Translations under genes and position numbers: made by a program
Shown here: positions 9,640-17,000 of the stretch, one piece after another
Numbering within the stretch: position 1 is the first letter of the stretch
Layout: each line of letters opens with the position of its first letter
Notes under the pieces: model-generated
Told to the model about the DNA's origin: nothing
Seen by the model: the letters and a program-made list of their open reading frames with translations, nothing else
The model's database searches: none
Source of the DNA: Actinomycetota bacterium
GTDB taxonomy: Bacteria > Actinomycetota > Nitriliruptoria > Nitriliruptorales > Nitriliruptoraceae
Length of the DNA: 32,126 nt
Direction: 5' to 3'
Assembly: GCA_019348135.1 (NCBI GenBank)
Contig: JAHWJY010000023.1
Coordinates: 1-32,126 of the forward strand

Positions 9640-9684
9640 CGGACGGCGTCGATCCCGGCGCCGACGAACGACGAGGAGCCCCCG

Positions 9685-10782
9685 GTGGCGAAGAAGCGCG
9701 TCCTGATCCTGTTCGGCGGCAGGTCGAGCGAGCACCAGGTCTCCTGCCTGTCGGCACGGTCGGTCCTCGGGGTGATCGACCGCGACCGCTACGACGTCCT
9801 GCCCGTCGGGATCACGCGCGAGGGGCGGTGGGTGCTGACCGACGGCGCCATCGAGCCCGAGCCGGGGGAGGCGCTGCCCCACGTCGCCGACGACGGCTCG
9901 ACCGTGTCGCTCATCCGCGGCCGCAAGGGGCCGATGCTGGTCCGCTTCGACGGGGAGCGGTTCGAGGAGATCGGGGGGGTCGACGTCGCCTTCCCCGTGC
10001 TCCACGGCCCGTACGGCGAGGACGGCACGGTCCAGGGGTTCCTCGCGACGGTCGGTGTGCCGTACGTCGGTGCCGACGTGACCTCGTCCTCGGTCGGCAT
10101 CGACAAGCGTGCGATGAAGAACGCGTTCAAGGCGCGCGGGCTGCCGCAGATCCCCTACCTCGCGATCCGTCGCGAGCGGTGGGACACCGACCGCGGCGAG
10201 GTCCTCGACGACCTCGAGGGCGCGCTCGACTACCCGATGTTCACCAAGCCGGCGCGTCAGGGGTCGTCGATCGGCATCACGAAGGCCGGGGACCGCGCCG
10301 AGCTCGAGGCCGGCCTCGACGAGGCGTTCACCTACGACCGGTCCGCGATCGTCGAGGAGGCGGTGAGCGCGCCGCGCGAGCTCGAGGTCGGGGCGCTCGG
10401 CAACCTCGAGGTCGAGATCACGGCCCCCGGCGAGATCGTGCCGAGCCACGAGTTCTACGACTTCGAGGCGAAGTACCTCGACGCCTCCGAGCTGCGCATC
10501 CCGGCCGAGGTGTCCGAGGACGTGGCACGCCGGATCCACGACATCGCCCGGCAGGCCTACCTCGCGATCGGATGCCGCGGCATGGCCCGGATCGACTTCT
10601 TCCTGTCCGCGGAGACGGGCGAGCTCTACATCAACGAGATCAACACCATCCCCGGCTTCACGCCGGCGTCGATGTTCCCGCAGCTGTGGCAGGCCGAGGG
10701 GCTGGCGTACCCGGCCCTGGTCGACCGCCTCCTCGACCTCGCGCTCGAGGCGAGCAGCTCGGACACGAACTTCGCTCCCTGA
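9685..10782 (+). CDS. ddl: D-alanine--D-alanine ligase
   Basis: Ddl makes the D-Ala-D-Ala dipeptide of peptidoglycan from two D-alanines and ATP in the cytoplasm. The 365-residue ATP-grasp protein has the N-terminal FGGRSSEHQVS (10-20), the HGPYGEDGTVQG motif, FTKPARQGSSIGITK, and RIDFF then LYINEINTIPGFTPASMFPQLW near the end, which hold the Mg2+ and substrate residues. The GTG start has GAGGAG at 9673-9678. No mur gene is nearby; the upstream partner is the trans-sulfuration enzyme. Confidence 0.95.
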   Translation: MAKKRVLILFGGRSSEHQVSCLSARSVLGVIDRDRYDVLPVGITREGRWVLTDGAIEPEPGEALPHVADDGSTVSLIRGRKGPMLVRFDGERFEEIGGVDVAFPVLHGPYGEDGTVQGFLATVGVPYVGADVTSSSVGIDKRAMKNAFKARGLPQIPYLAIRRERWDTDRGEVLDDLEGALDYPMFTKPARQGSSIGITKAGDRAELEAGLDEAFTYDRSAIVEEAVSAPRELEVGALGNLEVEITAPGEIVPSHEFYDFEAKYLDASELRIPAEVSEDVARRIHDIARQAYLAIGCRGMARIDFFLSAETGELYINEINTIPGFTPASMFPQLWQAEGLAYPALVDRLLDLALEASSSDTNFAP

Positions 10783-10897
10783 CGCGGGGACCGGGTGAGC
10801 GCCCACAGCACGAGGGGGAGGACTCCCGCCACCGGGCGGCGAAACACGCGGGTGAGCCCAGACGGCCCCGCCGTTCCGCGCCCCCGAGGAGCCCTCC

Positions 10898-11566
10898 GTG
10901 AAGTTCCGCACCGCAACCGTGGCCGTCGGCGTGACCGTCGGCCTGCTCGTCGCCGCCACCCCCCCGGAGGGGTTCACGTACGAACCGACGCCGGTGACGA
11001 TCCACAACGCGCAGTCGTGCGTCCAGGAGGGCGGGGATCCGCGGTGCGTGTCCACGTCGTACAAGCTCGCGACCTCCCCGGGGGACTCGTCCGTGGGCAG
11101 CGCGCTCACGGCGACGCCGGCCGCCTCGGCGATCTACTACGTCGACGGCGCCTACTCCTACGACACCTACTCGCCGGGTGAAGGCGTCCTCGGCCAGCGG
11201 TTCGTCCTCGACGCGGCGGGCAACGACATCACCGGCCAGGTCACCCTCCGCGGCTTCGCCGGCGTGGACGCCGCGGTCGACGCCGCGGTCTCGGTCCAGC
11301 TCAGCCTGCGCTACTTCCCCGTCGACGCGGACAAGCCCATCACCCGGACGTACAGCGTCGAGAGCACGAAGGTCGTCATGACCCCCGTCGACACCGTCTT
11401 CGAGTACACGATCGCCATCCCCGACGAGTTCGACGGCGTCGAAGCGGAGGTCGCCGGGATGAAGGTCGCCCAGCGCGGCATCAACGTCCTGACGAGCGGC
11501 TTCATGGACGGTGAGGGCGGCTCGTACTTCGTCCTCCCGACGCTCCGTGCGATCCCCGTCACCTGA
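10898..11566 (+). CDS. Predicted secreted protein of unrecognised family (paralogue A)
   Basis: I recognise no domain. The 222-residue protein has a Sec-type N-terminus: KFR, then a hydrophobic core of about 18 residues ending in LLVAA near residue 20, with no lipobox cysteine. The mature part is Thr/Ser/Val-rich and probably beta-strand. It contains only two cysteines (Cys41 and Cys50), which could form a disulfide. Shared blocks with the next gene include YYVDGxYSYxxF/Y, ITGQVTL, STKVVMTPxDxVFEY, P-x-EFDG and VLTSGFMDGEGGSYFxLPT. The GTG start has GAGGAG at 10886-10891. It lies 115 bp after ddl. No anchor, sortase motif or transmembrane tail is seen, so it is likely released or wall-associated. 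Confidence 0.8.
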   Translation: MKFRTATVAVGVTVGLLVAATPPEGFTYEPTPVTIHNAQSCVQEGGDPRCVSTSYKLATSPGDSSVGSALTATPAASAIYYVDGAYSYDTYSPGEGVLGQRFVLDAAGNDITGQVTLRGFAGVDAAVDAAVSVQLSLRYFPVDADKPITRTYSVESTKVVMTPVDTVFEYTIAIPDEFDGVEAEVAGMKVAQRGINVLTSGFMDGEGGSYFVLPTLRAIPVT

Positions 11567-11567
11567 C

Positions 11568-11587
11568 ACGACCGCCGGTCCGGTCGT
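11568..11587 (+). terminator. Hairpin between the two secreted-protein genes
   Basis: ACGACCG and CGGTCGT pair perfectly over 7 bp around a 6-nt loop, beginning 2 nt after the stop of paralogue A. No T-tract follows. It could be a partial terminator or a processing/stability element. Confidence 0.35.
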
Positions 11588-11625
11588 CCCGACGCCCGAG
11601 CAGCCCACTCCCGAGGAGCACACCC

Positions 11626-12306
11626 ATGAGAGCCCGCATCGCCACCCTGACCGTCGGCATGGTCGCCGGTCTGCTCGTCGCCGCCGCCCCCACCGCCCCC
11701 GAGGGGTCCACCTACGAGGCGACGCAGACCCGGGTCAACAACGCCATCACGTGCATCCGGGACGAGAGCAACGGCACGACCTGCGCGAGCACCACGTACA
11801 CGCTGTCGACCGAGCTCGGCGACTCGACCGTCGGGAGCCTCCCGGGACCGACGACCCCGGTGAACTCGGCGGCCTACTACGTGGACGGGGTCTACAGCTA
11901 CCAGGCCTTCACCGCAGGCAAGGGCATCGCCGGGGTGACCTTCATCGCCGACGCGGGACGTCCGCTCACGGGGCAGGTGACCCTGTCCGGCTGGCGCGAG
12001 CTCCCGGACCTCTCCGCGGACGCCGCGGTCTCCATCCGCCTCACCCTCCGGTCCGTGGACGAGGCCGGCAAGACCACGACCCGGCGCCTCGAGACCGAGG
12101 TCACGAAGACGGTGATGGTCCCGGGCGACAACGTCTTCGCGTACGAGTTCGACCTCCCGGCCGAGTTCGACGGCCGCGAGACGACGATCAGCAGCATGGA
12201 CCTGGGGCTGCGGGGCGTCCACGTCCTGACCAACGGGTTCATCGACGGGCAGGGCGGGTCCTTCTTCGACCTGCCGACCTGGAGCCTCGTGGAGGACCAG
12301 GTCTGA
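11626..12306 (+). CDS. Predicted secreted protein of unrecognised family (paralogue B)
   Basis: This 226-residue protein is homologous to the upstream gene along its whole length. It has a signal peptide (RAR, then a hydrophobic stretch ending LLVAAA near 21), a PEG(S/F)TYE segment at the mature start, and a conserved cysteine pair (Cys43, Cys53). It also has YYVDGVYSYQAF, LTGQVTL, VTKTVMVPGDNVFAYEF, PAEFDGRE and HVLTNGFIDGQGGSFFDLPT. The two differ most in the loop after the Cys pair and in the middle. Strong conservation of the last third suggests a binding or assembly face. The ATG has GAGGAG at 11613-11618. The gene ends before a long hairpin. Confidence 0.8.
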   Translation: MRARIATLTVGMVAGLLVAAAPTAPEGSTYEATQTRVNNAITCIRDESNGTTCASTTYTLSTELGDSTVGSLPGPTTPVNSAAYYVDGVYSYQAFTAGKGIAGVTFIADAGRPLTGQVTLSGWRELPDLSADAAVSIRLTLRSVDEAGKTTTRRLETEVTKTVMVPGDNVFAYEFDLPAEFDGRETTISSMDLGLRGVHVLTNGFIDGQGGSFFDLPTWSLVEDQV

Positions 12307-12322
12307 CCGACCACCGCACGGC

Positions 12323-12354
12323 ACGACGGCGTCCCGATCGCGGGGCGCCGTCGT
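12323..12354. terminator. Probable terminator hairpin between convergent genes
   Basis: A 13-bp stem with one G-T pair (arms 12323-12335 and 12342-12354) closes a 6-nt GATCGC loop. It lies between the stop of paralogue B (12306) and the stop of the RAM-domain gene (12374), so it could end transcription from both sides. No T-tract is present. Confidence 0.6.
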
Positions 12355-12373
12355 CGCGTCCGGACCCCGACGG

Positions 12374-12607
12374 TCAGAGGTTCACGACCGGGCACGTGAG
12401 GGTGCGCGTGATCCCGTCGATGACCTGGATCCGCGACACGACCAGCCGCCCGAGCTCGTCGACGTTGTCCGCCTGGGCCTGCACGACGACGTCGTAGGGG
12501 CCGGTGACGTCATCGGCGGCGGTCACGCCGGCGATCCCGGCGGCTGCGAGCGCCACGTCGTGGGCGCGACCGACCTCGGTCTGGATGAGGATGTAGGCCG
12601 TGACCAT
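12374..12607 (-). CDS. Stand-alone Lrp/AsnC ligand-binding (RAM) domain protein
   Basis: The 77-residue protein is only the C-terminal effector domain of Lrp/AsnC regulators: AYILIQTEVGRAHDVAL (4-20), the GVTAADDVTGPYDVVV block (27-42), and VVSRIQVIDGITRTLTCPVV (56-75). There is no helix-turn-helix, so it cannot bind DNA by itself in the usual way. Such proteins form alpha-beta barrel oligomers that bind amino acids, and may modulate full-length Lrp proteins. The ATG has GCGGAG just upstream. It is a single-gene unit between two hairpins. Confidence 0.87.
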   Translation of the reverse strand: MVTAYILIQTEVGRAHDVALAAAGIAGVTAADDVTGPYDVVVQAQADNVDELGRLVVSRIQVIDGITRTLTCPVVNL

Positions 12608-12634
12608 CGCCGCTCCGCGCCTCGCTCGTCGCGG

Positions 12635-12640
12635 ACCCTA
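12635..12640 (-). promoter_or_regulatory. Candidate -10 element for the RAM-domain gene
   Basis: On the minus strand this reads TAGGGT, 27 nt before the ATG at 12607 and just after the hairpin that follows rpmB. Confidence 0.35.
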
Positions 12641-12652
12641 GTGGCACGCGCA

Positions 12653-12677
12653 GAGCCGGGTCGCGGGGACCCGGCTC
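12653..12677 (-). terminator. Probable terminator after rpmB
   Basis: GAGCCGGGTC and GACCCGGCTC form a perfect 10-bp stem around a 5-nt loop. It begins 21 nt after the rpmB stop on the minus strand and precedes the RAM-domain gene, separating the two transcripts. No clear T-tract follows. Confidence 0.6.
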
Positions 12678-12697
12678 GGGGCGTGCGGGGTGGCCGG

Positions 12698-12910
12698 TCA
12701 GGCCTGCGGCGTCGGCTTCGCGGAGGGCTTGACGACCTTGCCGGCCTTCAGGCACGACGTGCAGACGTCGACCCGCTGGACGCGCCCGTCGCGCACCGCC
12801 TTCAGGCGCTGGATGTTCGGGTCCCAGCGTCGGCTCGAGCGACGGTGGGAGTGGCTGACCTGCTTGCCGAACCACGGCCCCTTGCCACAGTACTCGCAGA
12901 CGGACGGCAT
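12698..12910 (-). CDS. rpmB: 50S ribosomal protein bL28
   Basis: The 70-residue ribosomal protein reads [20 protein letters not shown] at its start and has the L28 core [13 protein letters not shown]. It is the zinc-binding (C+) form, with CxxC pairs at Cys5/Cys8 and Cys50/Cys53, followed by a Lys/Pro-rich tail. The ATG at 12910 has GGAG about 8 nt upstream. It diverges from the DAK-domain gene. The leader contains a 7-bp hairpin at 12961-12978. Confidence 0.95.
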   Translation of the reverse strand: MPSVCEYCGKGPWFGKQVSHSHRRSSRRWDPNIQRLKAVRDGRVQRVDVCTSCLKAGKVVKPSAKPTPQA

Positions 12911-12960
12911 GGGTCTTCTCCAGCGGGGTGCGGGGCGAACGAAGAGGTGCGCAAGAGGAC

Positions 12961-12978
12961 GCCGCCCGAGAGGGCGGC
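12961..12978 (-). promoter_or_regulatory. Short hairpin in the rpmB leader
   Basis: GCCGCCC and GGGCGGC form a 7-bp GC stem with a 4-nt loop, about 50 nt before the rpmB ATG and downstream of the candidate -10. It could serve in leader control of the ribosomal-protein gene; no further evidence is visible. Confidence 0.3.
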
Positions 12979-12993
12979 GATCGCGCGACCACG

Positions 12994-12999
12994 AGGGTA
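12994..12999 (-). promoter_or_regulatory. Candidate -10 element for rpmB
   Basis: On the minus strand this reads TACCCT, 83 nt before the rpmB ATG. This would leave a leader of about 75 nt containing the small hairpin. Confidence 0.35.
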
Positions 13000-13045
13000 C
13001 CACCGGCGGCCGGCCCACGCGAGACGGCCAGGGCGGTGCCGCCAC

Positions 13046-13051
13046 TACGAT
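13046..13051 (+). promoter_or_regulatory. Candidate -10 element for the DAK-domain gene
   Basis: TACGAT lies 34 nt before the GTG at 13086. It overlaps an in-frame ATG at 13050, which argues that this ATG is not the translation start. Confidence 0.4.
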
Positions 13052-13085
13052 GCACCCTCCGGACCTGCCGAGGATGGAGACCACC

Positions 13086-14753
13086 GTGGGGGAGGGTGCC
13101 GCGCTCGACGGGGACCACCTCGCGCCGCTCCTCGAACGCGTCCACGCGGTCCTCGTGGCGCACCGCACCGAGGTCGACGACCTCAACGTCTTCCCGGTCC
13201 CGGACGGCGACACCGGCACCAACATGGTGATGACCGTCCGGGCGACGCTCGACGGGCTCGCCACCGTCTCCCGTCCGGACGACCGCTGCGAGGCGGTGAC
13301 CCGGGCGGCGATGCGCGGGGCCCGTGGGAACTCGGGCGTCATCCTCTCCCAGGTCCTGCGGGCACTCGCCGAGACCATCGCGGCGCAGGGTGACCTGGGC
13401 GCGGACGGCGTCGCGGACTTCCTCCACCGGGCCCGCACGCTCGCCTACGAGGCGGTCGCCGACCCGGTCGAGGGCACGATCCTGTCGGCCATCGCGGCCG
13501 CTGCGGCCGCCGCCGAGGAGGCCGTCGCCGGCGAGGCCTCGCTCGTCGCGGCCGTGACCGAGGTGCGGGACGCGGTGCACCGGGCGGTGGGACGGACCCC
13601 GGACCAGCTGGCCGTGCTGCGCGACGCCGGCGTGGTCGATGCCGGCGCCCGTGGCTTCGAGCTCGTGGTCGACGCGCTGCTGGGTCACGTCTCCGGTCAG
13701 CGGACCGAGCACGCGGCCACGCCGACGCGGGTCTGCCGGGGCGGCGCCGAGGTCCCGATGGCGGACGCCGGCTCGTTGACGTACCGGTTCGAGGTGCAGT
13801 ACGTGCTCGACGCGGACGAGGGTGACGCGCCGGGGCTGCGCGCGTCCCTCGAGGAGCTCGGCGACTCGGTCGTCGTCGTCGCGGCCGGGGACCTGATGAC
13901 CGTCCACGTCCACACCAACGACGTCGGTGCGGCCATCGAGGCCGGCCTGCTCCGGGGGCGCCCGTCCGGCATCGAGGTGACGTACTTCGCCGAGCAGATC
14001 GCCGCGCACAAGCAGTCGCGCCTCGAGGCCACCGCCACCGCTGCCGCGGAGGCGGCGGCGACCGTGACCGGCGCGGCACCGCCGCAGCGGCTCGGGTGCG
14101 TCGTCGTGCTGCCGGGACCGGGGCTGCGGTCGGTCGCCGAGGGTCTCGGTGCGGCCGTCGTCACGGGTGGTCCGGGAGCGCTGCCCTCGGTCGCCGACCT
14201 GCTGAACGCCATCGGCGACGTCCGCGCCGAGCGCATCGTCATCCTGCCCGGCCACCGGAACGTGGTCCCGACGGCGATCCAGGCCTCGGACGTGTCGGTG
14301 GCCGAGGGTGGTCGCACGCTGGACGTCGTGACCGCGGCCGACACCACCCCCGCGGCGCTCGCGGCGCTCGCCGTCAGCGATCCCGCCGGCGAGCCCGACG
14401 ACGTCCTCGCCGACATGCAGGAGGCCGCGGCGGCCGTCCGCAGCGGCGAGGTGGTCGCGGCCGTGCGCGACGCGACCACGCCGCTCGGCGACGTGGTCGA
14501 GGGCCAGTGGCTGGCGGTCGTGGACGGCGACGTCGTGGCCGTGACCGACGAACCGCTGGACGCCCTGCGGGCCGTCGTCGCCGCGTGCGGCGAGACGGGG
14601 TGCGATCTCGTGACCCTCGTCGTCGGGGCGGACGTCGACGAGGAGGAGGCCGAGGCCGCCGAGACCGCGGTGCGGGACGCCCTCGACGGCAGCGAGCTCC
14701 AGGTCGTCGCCGGCGGCCAACGCCCCGCCCGCTACCTCGTCGGCGTGGAGTGA
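13086..14753 (+). CDS. DAK-domain protein, FakA/YloV-like
   Basis: The 555-residue protein has an N-terminal DAK2 (dihydroxyacetone-kinase ATP-binding) domain with [17 protein letters not shown] (31-47), whose Asp cluster binds Mg-ATP, and [14 protein letters not shown] middle domain ([14 protein letters not shown], then [18 protein letters not shown]) and a C-terminal YloV-type domain follow. In Firmicutes FakA phosphorylates FakB-bound fatty acids; no fakB/DegV gene lies in this window. The GTG at 13086 has GGAG 6 nt upstream; ATGs at 13050 and 13074 are alternatives. The stop overlaps or abuts the recG start, so the two are coupled. Confidence 0.88.
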   Translation: MGEGAALDGDHLAPLLERVHAVLVAHRTEVDDLNVFPVPDGDTGTNMVMTVRATLDGLATVSRPDDRCEAVTRAAMRGARGNSGVILSQVLRALAETIAAQGDLGADGVADFLHRARTLAYEAVADPVEGTILSAIAAAAAAAEEAVAGEASLVAAVTEVRDAVHRAVGRTPDQLAVLRDAGVVDAGARGFELVVDALLGHVSGQRTEHAATPTRVCRGGAEVPMADAGSLTYRFEVQYVLDADEGDAPGLRASLEELGDSVVVVAAGDLMTVHVHTNDVGAAIEAGLLRGRPSGIEVTYFAEQIAAHKQSRLEATATAAAEAAATVTGAAPPQRLGCVVVLPGPGLRSVAEGLGAAVVTGGPGALPSVADLLNAIGDVRAERIVILPGHRNVVPTAIQASDVSVAEGGRTLDVVTAADTTPAALAALAVSDPAGEPDDVLADMQEAAAAVRSGEVVAAVRDATTPLGDVVEGQWLAVVDGDVVAVTDEPLDALRAVVAACGETGCDLVTLVVGADVDEEEAEAAETAVRDALDGSELQVVAGGQRPARYLVGVE

Positions 14754-14755
14754 GC

Positions 14756-16930
14756 GTGCAGCTGACGGACCCGGTCGAGGTGATCGAGGGCATCGGCACC
14801 AAGGCGCGTGCGGCCCTCAGGAAGCAGTTCGGGATCACCACGGTGGGGCACCTGGTCGAGCACTACCCGCGGCGCTACCGCGACATGGGCGAGGTGATGG
14901 ACGTCCGCGACGTCACCGTCGGCGAGCCCGCGACGCTCATCGGCACGGTCATCGACTGGTCCCAGCGCCGGACGTCGGGCCGCGGACGGGGTCGGGCGCT
15001 CACCATCAGCGAGGCGAAGGTCCGCGGCGCCGGCGGCGGCTCGTTCGCCGTCACGTTCTTCAACCAGCCGTGGCAGCAGCGCAAGCTCCCGCCGGGCGTC
15101 ACGGCCGCGTTCAGCGGGAAGGTCGAGACCTTCCGCGGCGACCTCAAGCTCACGACGCCCGAGGTCCAGGTCCTGGGTGGACGCGACCTCGACGGCATCG
15201 AGCACCAGCGGCTCCTGCCCGTCTACCCGGCGACCGACGCGACACCTGACTGGCGGCTCGCCCAGTGGATCGAGGCGGCGCTCGACCAGCTGCCGCCCTT
15301 CCCGGACCACCTCCCCGAGCGCCTCCTCGACGAGCAGGACCTCGTCACGCTCGACGACGCCATGCGCGGCATCCACCTGCCACCGGACCGCGAGACGGCC
15401 GCGGCCGCGCGACGACGGCTCGTGTTCGACGAGCTGTTCACGCTCCAGCTGGGCCTGCAGTGGCGGCGCGCCAAGCTCGAGTCCGAGCTCGCCGGCAAGG
15501 CCAACACGCCGACCGCGGGCGGACGCGCGGACGCGTTCCTCGCCTCGCTGCCCTTCGCCCCGACCGGTGCGCAGTCGCGGTCCTTCGACGAGATCGCCGG
15601 CGACCTCTCCAGCGACCGACCGATGCACCGGCTCCTGCAGGGCGACGTCGGCTCGGGCAAGACGCTCGTCGCCGTCTGGACGATGCTGTGCGCGGTCGAC
15701 AACGGCCGGCAGGCGGCCCTGATGGTCCCGACCGAGGTGCTCGCCGAGCAGCACCTCCGCACGCTCACCGAGCAGCTCGCGCCGCTGGGCGTGAACGTCC
15801 TCGACGGGCTGCGGGTGGAGCTCCTCACCTCCTCGACGACGACCACGAACAAGCGCCGGATCCTCGGCGAGCTCCTCGCCGGCGGCGTCGACCTCGTGGT
15901 GGGGACGCACGCGCTCCTGGAGGAGGGGGTGCGGTTCGCCGACCTCGGGGTCGTGGTGATCGACGAGCAGCACCGCTTCGGCGTGTCCCAGCGGGTGGCG
16001 CTGAAGGAGAAGGGCAGCGCCGGCGGGGTGGACCTGTTCGACCAGCGCGAGCGTCTCCCGGACGTGCTCGTCATGACGGCCACGCCGATCCCGCGCTCGC
16101 TCGCCCTGACGCTCTACGGCGACCTCGACGTGACCGTGCTCGACGAGCTCCCCCCCGGGCGCAAGCCGATCGTCACCCAGCTCATCACCCCCGCCGAGCC
16201 CGCCCGCCGGGAGAAGCTCTACGGGTTCGTCCGCGAGCAGGCGGCGGCCGGGTTCCAGACCTACGTCGTGTGCCCGCTGGTCGAGGACTCCGACGCGCTG
16301 GCCGCGACGTCGGCCACGGCGATGCACCGCCACCTCGCGGACGAGGTGTTCCCCGACCTCACGGTCGAGCTGGTCCACGGGCAGATGCGGTCCGACGACA
16401 AGGACGCGGCGATGCAGCGGTTCCGCCGTGGCGAGGCCCAGGTGCTGGTCGCGACGACCGTGATCGAGGTCGGCGTCGACGTCTCGAACGCGACCGTGAT
16501 GGTGATCGAGGACGCCGAGCGGTTCGGCATCAGCCAGCTGCACCAGCTCCGCGGTCGGGTCGGCCGGGGGGCGGACAGGAGCTACTGCGTGCTGTTCGCG
16601 GGCTGGAACACCGACGAGCTCACCGAGGACGCGAGCGAGCGGCTGGCCGCCGTCGCCGCGACGACCGACGGCTTCGAGCTCGCCGAGAAGGACCTCGAGA
16701 TCCGCGGGGAGGGGCAGCTGTTCGGTGCGAAGCAGTCGGGCCTGCCCGACCTCAAGCTCGCCCGGCTGCAGCGCGACCACGCCATCATCGTGGCCACGCG
16801 CGACCTCGCCCGCGCCGTGGTCGCCGAGGACCCGCACCTGACCGCGCCGGCGAACGCCTCCCTCCGCGCCGAGGTCCTGCGCCGCTACGAGGGCGGCCTC
16901 GACGACTTCGCCGCGCTCGAGACCGGCTGA
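14756..16930 (+). CDS. recG: ATP-dependent DNA helicase RecG
   Basis: RecG unwinds branched DNA and reverses stalled replication forks. The 724-residue protein has the N-terminal wedge/OB region (IEGIGTKARAALRKQFGI, then YPRRYRDM), Walker A GDVGSGKT (296-303), motif II DEQHRFG (403-409) and motif III MTATPIPRSLALTLYGDLD. Motifs IV to VI include VHGQMRSDDKDAAMQRF, LVATTVIEVGVDVSNA and QLHQLRGRVGRG. The GTG at 14756 has GGAG at 14747-14750; a GTG at 14750 overlapping the upstream TGA is also possible. Either way it is tightly coupled to the DAK gene. The C-terminal TRG motif region is present. Confidence 0.97.
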   Translation: MQLTDPVEVIEGIGTKARAALRKQFGITTVGHLVEHYPRRYRDMGEVMDVRDVTVGEPATLIGTVIDWSQRRTSGRGRGRALTISEAKVRGAGGGSFAVTFFNQPWQQRKLPPGVTAAFSGKVETFRGDLKLTTPEVQVLGGRDLDGIEHQRLLPVYPATDATPDWRLAQWIEAALDQLPPFPDHLPERLLDEQDLVTLDDAMRGIHLPPDRETAAAARRRLVFDELFTLQLGLQWRRAKLESELAGKANTPTAGGRADAFLASLPFAPTGAQSRSFDEIAGDLSSDRPMHRLLQGDVGSGKTLVAVWTMLCAVDNGRQAALMVPTEVLAEQHLRTLTEQLAPLGVNVLDGLRVELLTSSTTTTNKRRILGELLAGGVDLVVGTHALLEEGVRFADLGVVVIDEQHRFGVSQRVALKEKGSAGGVDLFDQRERLPDVLVMTATPIPRSLALTLYGDLDVTVLDELPPGRKPIVTQLITPAEPARREKLYGFVREQAAAGFQTYVVCPLVEDSDALAATSATAMHRHLADEVFPDLTVELVHGQMRSDDKDAAMQRFRRGEAQVLVATTVIEVGVDVSNATVMVIEDAERFGISQLHQLRGRVGRGADRSYCVLFAGWNTDELTEDASERLAAVAATTDGFELAEKDLEIRGEGQLFGAKQSGLPDLKLARLQRDHAIIVATRDLARAVVAEDPHLTAPANASLRAEVLRRYEGGLDDFAALETG

Positions 16931-16936
16931 ACCGAC

Positions 16937-16988
16937 CGTCTCTGTACCGACCTGGTCCGCTAGAACGGACCAGGTCGGTACGGAGACG
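16937..16988. repeat. Long near-perfect inverted repeat (operator or hairpin)
   Basis: Arms of 23 nt (16937-16959 and 16966-16988) pair with a single G-T wobble around the 6-nt centre CTAGAA. It fills most of the 70-bp gap between recG and the SDR gene. Each arm holds a nested GACC-T-GGTC dyad within TACCGACCTGGTCCG, which recalls TetR-family operators. It could be a regulator site controlling the SDR gene, a terminator for recG without a T-tract, or both. No regulator gene is adjacent. Confidence 0.75.
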
Positions 16989-17000
16989 AGGGACGGTGCC

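Noticed and set aside
10783-10897. Possible riboswitch (c-di-AMP or c-di-GMP type) in the leader of paralogue A
   Set aside because: Some GGGTGA-like fragments are present, but the conserved cores and pairing of those classes could not be found.
8368-11109. A 913-codon open frame on the minus strand opposite the trans-sulfuration and ddl genes
   Set aside because: It is low-complexity Arg/Gly/Val-rich translation, the expected antisense shadow of GC-rich codons, with no recognisable domain.
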